This document shows positions 32,881 to 37,792 of a stretch of DNA of 37,792 nucleotides, piece after piece. The notes beneath the pieces were generated by a model. That model was not told where the DNA came from. It searched no databases and saw only the letters and a list, made by a program, of their open reading frames with translations. Position 1 is the stretch's first letter; the number at the start of each line of letters is the position of its first letter. Origin of the DNA: an uncultured Pseudoflavonifractor sp. (GTDB lineage Bacteria; Bacillota; Clostridia; Oscillospirales; Oscillospiraceae); contig NZ_CALXGI010000024.1 of the NCBI RefSeq assembly GCF_944387805.1, forward strand, positions 1-37,792, read 5' to 3'. Both the position numbers and the translations under genes were made by a program.

Positions 32881-33016
32881 TGCATGCGAAGCGTGCCCGG
32901 ACACAATCCGACAGAGTCATCAGGAAAGGAGGGAAACACCGCAGGACAGGCAGCATCTGCCCCAACCGTATTTGCAGACGGCAGCGGGCAAACATTCCGG
33001 AATCTGGGAGGTTACT

Positions 33017-35968
33017 ATGAAAAGAAAGACATCCATCACACGCGGCCTGGCCGCAGTCATGGCATTTCTCATGCTCCTGACCATTTCGGCGTCCACCCTG
33101 ATGTTCGAGTATGCCGGCGCCATCAACAGCGCCCTCAACGTGAGCACCAGTGAAATCATCACCGTGGATGACGGCACCGAGGTGGACACCGCCTACTACA
33201 CCAGCGAGTTCGGCACGGACTACACCAACAAGCAGTCCGCCCTCAAGCTGGAGATGGCCGTGGCGGCCGAGAACGTCACCCAGGCCGAGGAGGGCACCAT
33301 CCTCCTCCGCAACGAGAACGCCGCCCTGCCTCTTGCCGCCGGCAGCCAGGTCACCATCTTCGGCAACGGCTCCTACAACTCCAACTCCAGCACGTCCTCC
33401 ATCTCCTCCATCCCCACCATGACCTTTATCTCCGCCATGCAGAAGGTCCTGGGCGCGGAGAACGTGAACACCACCCTGGCGGACAATGTGTACAGCCAGC
33501 TGGGCAAGACCACCAACACCGAGGTCATCGAGGCCCCTATCTCCGATGTGAAGGCCTATGAGTCCTCCTGGCAGAGCGGCTACAACGACGCCGCTCTGGT
33601 GGTTCTGACCCGTGTGGGCGGCGAGAGCAACGACAACGCCCTCTACGGCACCGACGGCAAGCATATGCTGGGCCTGAACACCAATGAGGAGGCCCTTATG
33701 TCCTACCTGAAGGACCAGAAGGACGCCGGCGTATTCGGCTCCATTGTGGTGGTCATCAACTCCGAAGCCATGATGGAGCTGGGCTGGCTGGCCGACTATG
33801 GCGTGGACGCCTGCCTGGTGTGCGGCGACCCGGGCGCCGTAGGCTTTGAGGGCGTGGCCAACGTCATCACGGGCAAGGTGAACCCCTCCGGCCGCACTGT
33901 GGACACCTACGCCGTCAACTCCCTGTCCGCCCCCGCCGTCACCTATGCCGGCGACAACACCCAGATGTGGGGCAACGTGGACGAGGTCAACGCCACCTGC
34001 ACCGACACCACCAACAACGGCCGTGAGATTGACTACTACGTCATCTACGCCGAGGGCATCTACGTGGGCTACAAGTACTACGAGACCCGGTATGAGGACG
34101 CGGTCATGGGCAGCGGCAACGCCTCCAGCGCGGCGGGCTCCTCCACCGGCGGCGGCTGGAACTACGCCGACGAGGTGGCCTACACCTTCGGCTACGGCCT
34201 GAGCTACACCACCTTTGACCAGCAGCTGCTGGGCGTGGAGTTCGACGCGGCCAGCGACAACTACATGGTAGAGGTCCAGGTGACCAACACCGGATCTGTG
34301 GCGGGCAAGAGCGTGGTGGAGGTCTACGCCCAGACCCCCTACGGCGACTATGAGAAGCAGAACAATGTGGAGAAGGCCGCCATCCAGCTGGTGGGCTTTG
34401 AAAAGACCGATACAATCCAGCCCGGCGAGAGCCAGACTGTCACCGTCCCTGTGGAGCGGTACTTCCTGGCCAGCTACGACACCAAGGGCGCGGCGGGCTA
34501 CATTCTCTCCGCCGGCGACTACTATCTGTCCGTGGGCGACAACGCCCATGACGCCCTGAACAACATCCTGGCGGCCAAGGGCTACACCACCGCCGACGGC
34601 ATGACCGCCGACGGCAGCGCCGCCAAGACCTATACCTGGAACCAGGCCGAGCTGGACGCCGACACCTACAATCTGTCCCGTTTCACCGGCGTGGAGGTCA
34701 CCAACCAGTTCGACCACGCCGACCTGAGCTACTACGGCATCGACTTCACCTATCTCTCCCGCAGCGACTGGGAGGGCACCTACCCCGCCGAGGCAGTGGT
34801 GGTGGACGCCACCGACGAGATGATGGAGGATCTGAACCTGGACTGGTATGAGACCCCTGCCGACGCCCCCGCTGTGCCCGACTTCACTCAGGGCGCGGAC
34901 AACGGCCTGTCCTTCATCGACATGCGCCTGGTGGACTATGACGACGACGAGACCTGGAATTCCTTCCTGGACCAGTTCACCGTGGAAGAGATGGCCGCCC
35001 TCATGCCCGACACCTTCGGCGTGGCCGGCATCGACCGTCTGGGCATCCCCGCCCAGGCCCGCGCCGACGACTGCCGCAGCGCCAGCAACCTGACCTCCAC
35101 CGGCGAGGCCACCCTGACCTGGGTGTCCGAGCCCACCACCGCCCGCACCTGGAACACTGAGCGGTTTACCGAGAAGGGCCGCCTCCTGGCCATTGAGGCC
35201 GCCTTCTGCGGCCTGAACGAGATCTGGTACGGAGCAGGCAACCTGCACCGCACCCCCTTCGGCGGCCGCAACCACCAGTATGTCTCCGAGGACGGCAACC
35301 TGTCCTACATCGTCACCTCCAATGAGGCCGCCGCCATGCAGGAAAACGGCATCAACTACGCCGTGAAGCATTTTGTCCTCAACGACCAGGAGTCCCACCG
35401 GGAGAGTCTGGCCACCTTCACCAACGAGCAGGCCCTGCGGGAAATTTATCTGCGCGTGTGCGAGGGCGCCTTCTGCGAGGGCGGCGCCAACAGCGTCATG
35501 ACCGCCTTCAACCGCCTGGGCGTTATCTACGCCGCTACCGACAAGAGCCTGCTGACCACCGTGCTGCGGGGCGAGTGGGGCTTCAAGGGCCACATCACCA
35601 CCGACGGCTTCTCCAAGAGCTCCCTCTACAAGACCCACTACGAGGAGATGTTCGACGCCGGCCTGACCTTCTTCTGTCTGGACCCCGGCGAGACTGCCGC
35701 GGCCATCCAGTCCTTTGTTGACGCCGGCGACGGCTACATGCTCCAGTGCCTGCGCCAGATGACCAAGCACAACATCTACGCCGCCGTCAACTCCGTGTCC
35801 GTCAACGGACTGAGCAGCAACAGCGTAGTGGTCACCGTGGTGCCCTGGTGGCAGACCGCCATGCTCGCCGCCACCGCCGTGTTTGCTCTGGGCTTTGTGG
35901 TGTGCACGGTGCTCTGCGTGGTCTCCATCTGCAAGGACAAGAAGCGCACCGCTGTACAGGAGGGTTGA
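33017..35968 (+). CDS. Membrane-anchored, domain-permuted GH3 glycosidase
   Basis: 983 residues, probably a beta-glucosidase-type exo-enzyme. The domain order is swapped: the GH3 C-terminal alpha/beta domain comes first (FGNGSYNSNS, VVLTRVGGESND with a likely acid-base Glu203, VNPSGRTVDTY), then an FnIII-like domain (YTFGYGLSYTTF), then the TIM-barrel (NLHRTPFGGRNHQYVSED, KHFVLNDQESHR, and GHITTDGF with nucleophile Asp863). This permuted order is known in clostridial beta-glucosidases. Hydrophobic helices at both the N-terminus (residues about 9-30) and the C-terminus (WWQTAMLAATAVFALGF) with a KDKKR tail suggest the catalytic part faces outward, anchored at both ends. The ATG at 33017 has GGGAGG 6 bases upstream; the sugar specificity cannot be read. 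Confidence 0.9.
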   Translation: MKRKTSITRGLAAVMAFLMLLTISASTLMFEYAGAINSALNVSTSEIITVDDGTEVDTAYYTSEFGTDYTNKQSALKLEMAVAAENVTQAEEGTILLRNENAALPLAAGSQVTIFGNGSYNSNSSTSSISSIPTMTFISAMQKVLGAENVNTTLADNVYSQLGKTTNTEVIEAPISDVKAYESSWQSGYNDAALVVLTRVGGESNDNALYGTDGKHMLGLNTNEEALMSYLKDQKDAGVFGSIVVVINSEAMMELGWLADYGVDACLVCGDPGAVGFEGVANVITGKVNPSGRTVDTYAVNSLSAPAVTYAGDNTQMWGNVDEVNATCTDTTNNGREIDYYVIYAEGIYVGYKYYETRYEDAVMGSGNASSAAGSSTGGGWNYADEVAYTFGYGLSYTTFDQQLLGVEFDAASDNYMVEVQVTNTGSVAGKSVVEVYAQTPYGDYEKQNNVEKAAIQLVGFEKTDTIQPGESQTVTVPVERYFLASYDTKGAAGYILSAGDYYLSVGDNAHDALNNILAAKGYTTADGMTADGSAAKTYTWNQAELDADTYNLSRFTGVEVTNQFDHADLSYYGIDFTYLSRSDWEGTYPAEAVVVDATDEMMEDLNLDWYETPADAPAVPDFTQGADNGLSFIDMRLVDYDDDETWNSFLDQFTVEEMAALMPDTFGVAGIDRLGIPAQARADDCRSASNLTSTGEATLTWVSEPTTARTWNTERFTEKGRLLAIEAAFCGLNEIWYGAGNLHRTPFGGRNHQYVSEDGNLSYIVTSNEAAAMQENGINYAVKHFVLNDQESHRESLATFTNEQALREIYLRVCEGAFCEGGANSVMTAFNRLGVIYAATDKSLLTTVLRGEWGFKGHITTDGFSKSSLYKTHYEEMFDAGLTFFCLDPGETAAAIQSFVDAGDGYMLQCLRQMTKHNIYAAVNSVSVNGLSSNSVVVTVVPWWQTAMLAATAVFALGFVVCTVLCVVSICKDKKRTAVQEG

Positions 35969-35971
35969 GTT

Positions 35972-36370
35972 ATGAGTAAAGTAAAGAGTCTGAGCGCAAA
36001 GGCCAGTCTCCTGAGCGCGGCAGTGAATCTGGTGACGTTGGTCATCTTCTGCATCTACGGCGCCGTGTACGACTACTTTGACACGGCGGTGTTCCTGGCC
36101 CTGGCTCTGGGCGTGGCGTGCGCCGTTCTCTATGCCCTGATGGACAACAAAGTGGCCGAGGTGCTCAACCTGGCGGCCGTGTTCTGCGTGTCCTTCGGCG
36201 TGGGCCTGTTCTTCCTCAACAGCTACCCCGTCTGGGCCGACCGGCTCAACAACATCACCATGTACGGCTCCCGGGGCACTCTGTTCCCCGTCATCTCCAT
36301 CATGATCCTGTGCTTTGTCACCGTGATCATCGAGATCATCTCCTGCTTCACCAGAAAGGAGAGAAACTGA
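35972..36370 (+). CDS. Four-TM membrane protein of the GH3 operon
   Basis: 132 residues with four hydrophobic segments (LLSAAVNLVTLVIFCIYGAV, AVFLALALGVACAVLYALM, NLAAVFCVSFGVGLFFL, and VISIMILCFVTVIIEIIS) and a short positive C-terminus. AGGAGGG stands 6 bases before the ATG and the gap to GH3 is 3 bases, so the two are co-translated. Small four-TM proteins of this type often accompany permuted GH3 genes in gut clostridia, from memory. I see no catalytic motif; a scaffold or transport-accessory role is possible. Confidence 0.85.
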   Translation: MSKVKSLSAKASLLSAAVNLVTLVIFCIYGAVYDYFDTAVFLALALGVACAVLYALMDNKVAEVLNLAAVFCVSFGVGLFFLNSYPVWADRLNNITMYGSRGTLFPVISIMILCFVTVIIEIISCFTRKERN

Positions 36371-36372
36371 CC

Positions 36373-37560
36373 ATGAAAAAGCGCAAGCTTCTCCTGGGCC
36401 TGCTGGCAGGCCTGCTGTGCCTGAGCTGCACCGCCTGCGGCTCCTCGCTGGCACAGAACACCGAGACCTATTTCTCCACCACCTCCGCCATCCTCAGCAC
36501 CCTGTTCTCCTCCGGCCGGACCAACAGCCCCGCCGCCTCTCCCAGCGCGGACAGCGACGCCATCCAGCTGGACGCCCCCACCAACTTCACCGTGAGCGAG
36601 GACGGCAGCTATTCCTTCACCGGCGTGGAGAACGCGGAGTACTACCTCATCTACTTCTGCGCCCCCGACGCCACCTCTGATGACGACACCTTTATCTACA
36701 CCAGCGACCCCATTGAGGCCAACGACAGCAACACCTACTCCGGCCTCTTCTCCGATGCCTTCCAGTACGCCTTCGGCGACTACCTGGTAAAGGTGTACGC
36801 CTTCCCCGACCTGACCGACGACACCTACCGCATGTCTACCGCCGCCACCGCCGAGTACGTCTACACCGGCAACCAGAGCGCCCCGGAGATCTACTACTAC
36901 TGGAACACCTTTGAGGGCACCATGGGCATGCAGATAGCCAATCTGAATACCTATCTGTACGAGGCCTACCCCGACAAGGTGGATGTGACCTTCACCAACA
37001 CTGCCGACAGCAGCGACACCGTCACCCTGACCATTGAGGGCGTCTCCCCTGATAACTTCGGCACGGAGACCGACGCCCTTACCCGGGGCGCCACCTACTC
37101 GGTCACTGCAGTGGCCACCAGCACCAACAGCTATGTGCTCAACCCCACGTCGGACACCACCACCGTCAGCGACGGCCTGACCCTGGGTGAGAACCACCTG
37201 TTCACCGACGGCTATTCGTACAGTGACGGTTTTGCCAACAACATCTTCAACTGGCCCATCATCGCTGAGAACTTCGACCTGACCAACGGCGGCGAGGCGG
37301 GCCACACCACCAGCCTGCGCGGCTCCACGCCCTTCAACACCGCACCCATGGCCACCACCGCCGGCTCCTCCTACTCCTATACCCTACAGGCCGGCAGCTT
37401 TGCCGCCGGCACCCTGGAGCTGTATCCCGACGGCACCTTCCTGGCCGACGAGACCGGCGGCGGCCCTGTCAACGCCAGCCACATCGGCGGCACCTGGGTG
37501 GACAACGGCGACGGCACCGCCACCCTGAACTATGACCACAGCACCTTGGTCATCGAGTAA
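36373..37560 (+). CDS. Surface lipoprotein of the GH3 operon
   Basis: 395 residues. The N-terminus KKRKLLLGLLAGLLCL followed by SCTACGSS is a lipoprotein signal, with the lipidated Cys probably the one before GSS; the -3 position is Cys, which is unusual. Next comes a Ser/Pro-rich spacer (SGRTNSPAASPSADSD), then repeated beta-sandwich segments resembling Ig or FnIII folds (NFTVSEDGSYSFTGVENAEY, VDVTFTNTADSSDTVTLTIE, TLELYPDGTFLADETGGG). The last resembles bacterial immunoglobulin-like modules. No catalytic residues are seen. It starts 2 bases after the membrane-protein gene and ends the operon before a strong terminator. A carbohydrate-binding partner of the GH3 enzyme is a plausible guess only. 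Confidence 0.85.
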   Translation: MKKRKLLLGLLAGLLCLSCTACGSSLAQNTETYFSTTSAILSTLFSSGRTNSPAASPSADSDAIQLDAPTNFTVSEDGSYSFTGVENAEYYLIYFCAPDATSDDDTFIYTSDPIEANDSNTYSGLFSDAFQYAFGDYLVKVYAFPDLTDDTYRMSTAATAEYVYTGNQSAPEIYYYWNTFEGTMGMQIANLNTYLYEAYPDKVDVTFTNTADSSDTVTLTIEGVSPDNFGTETDALTRGATYSVTAVATSTNSYVLNPTSDTTTVSDGLTLGENHLFTDGYSYSDGFANNIFNWPIIAENFDLTNGGEAGHTTSLRGSTPFNTAPMATTAGSSYSYTLQAGSFAAGTLELYPDGTFLADETGGGPVNASHIGGTWVDNGDGTATLNYDHSTLVIE

Positions 37561-37587
37561 TTCGCCTTCTTCATTCCTCCCTCTGTT

Positions 37588-37636
37588 AAAAGCGCCGCCC
37601 CCTCCGCCTCAATCGGCGGAGGGGGCGGCGCTTTTT
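37588..37636 (+). terminator. Strong terminator of the GH3 operon
   Basis: A 21-bp perfect stem (37588-37608 with 37615-37635), rich in G and C, with A4 on the left and T5 on the right, so it can act in both directions. It starts 28 bases after the lipoprotein stop codon. Confidence 0.92.
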
Positions 37637-37676
37637 GCCATAACCCCGGCGCAGGCGGAATCCGCTTCTGCCGGGC

Positions 37677-37792
37677 ATTTGAATCACCAAAGGGTGAAGC
37701 GGGCCAGCAGCCCGCGAGTCACAACCTCCGGCTAAGCCGGAGGCTTGATTAAGCCCTATAAGGGCATAATACAGACAATACCCCTAAAGGGG
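37677..37792 (-). mobile_element. Hairpin array, candidate IS200/IS605 end with omega-RNA scaffold (partial)
   Basis: Five short stem-loops follow in 109 bases: TCACC/GGTGA (37684-37697), GCGGGC/GCCCGC (37699-37715), CCTCCGGC/GCCGGAGG (37725-37743), GCCCT/AGGGC (37753-37765) and CCCCT/AGGGG (37781-37792). Read on the minus strand the array ends in GGTGATTCAAAT at 37677, then ordinary flanking sequence. Chains of small hairpins that stop near a TTCAA-type end are typical of TnpB omega-RNA scaffolds at the right end of IS200/IS605 elements. A TTGAT, the ISDra2-type target motif, lies at 37745-37749. No transposase gene is in the window; the element, if real, lies to the right. Confidence 0.4.

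Noticed and set aside
32855..36454. 1199-codon minus-strand open frame opposite the GH3 operon
   Set aside because: It is a GC-rich antisense shadow, full of Gly/Val/His runs. The plus strand has recognisable GH3 motifs, ribosome sites and operon spacing.
1..37792. CRISPR arrays, rRNA or tRNA genes and prophage genes
   Set aside because: I found no regularly spaced repeats, cloverleaf-like sequences, rRNA stretches or phage structural genes in the window.

Overview
The window is GC-rich, densely packed bacterial DNA. Gram-positive cell-wall features (a sortase, an LPXTG surface protein, S-layer homology repeats, a D-aspartate ligase) and a YaaL-BofA sporulation pair point to a spore-forming Bacillota. 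The style of the genes suggests an Oscillospiraceae-type gut clostridium (Flavonifractor or Intestinimonas-like), but this is an inference and no rRNA gene is present to confirm it.

Left part (1-6.1 kb): an LPQTG-anchored surface protein on the minus strand faces a SARP/BTAD-type regulator with a degenerate GGDEF-like tail. After the regulator come a sortase and a secreted transglutaminase-like protein. The four genes look like one cell-surface module. The divergent intergenic region carries a direct repeat that could be the regulator's operator.

6.1-10.4 kb: a type IV pilus / type II secretion-like operon with a PilC-like membrane protein, four small one-TM pseudopilin-like proteins (two with GTG starts overlapping the previous stop), a PilT-like ATPase and a small unknown protein, closed by a terminator. 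No PilB, prepilin peptidase or obvious major pilin is present.

10.4-19.5 kb: recJ, a long RelA/SpoT homologue, then a wall-precursor cassette: D-aspartate ligase-like ATP-grasp enzyme, aspartate racemase and a MurE-like ligase with an L-lysine-type recognition motif. A short QueG-like iron-sulfur protein overlaps the MurE gene. Together these genes predict an L-Lys/D-Asp peptidoglycan branch like that of Enterococcus faecium.

19.5-29 kb: a two-CBS protein converges on a minus-strand block. The block holds an XRE-type membrane regulator interrupted by a TAG codon, a GH13 amylase, a LUD protein, a YitT membrane protein and a divergent two-subunit type IIA topoisomerase.

29-37.8 kb: yaaL and bofA, a three-SLH secreted protein, an AgrA/AgrC-type two-component pair, and a GH3 operon (domain-permuted membrane-anchored glycosidase, four-TM protein, lipoprotein) ending in a 21-bp-stem terminator. 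The last 115 bases hold five consecutive small hairpins. They look like the edge of an IS200/IS605-type element, possibly the 3' scaffold of a TnpB guide (omega) RNA read on the minus strand, with the element continuing outside the window.
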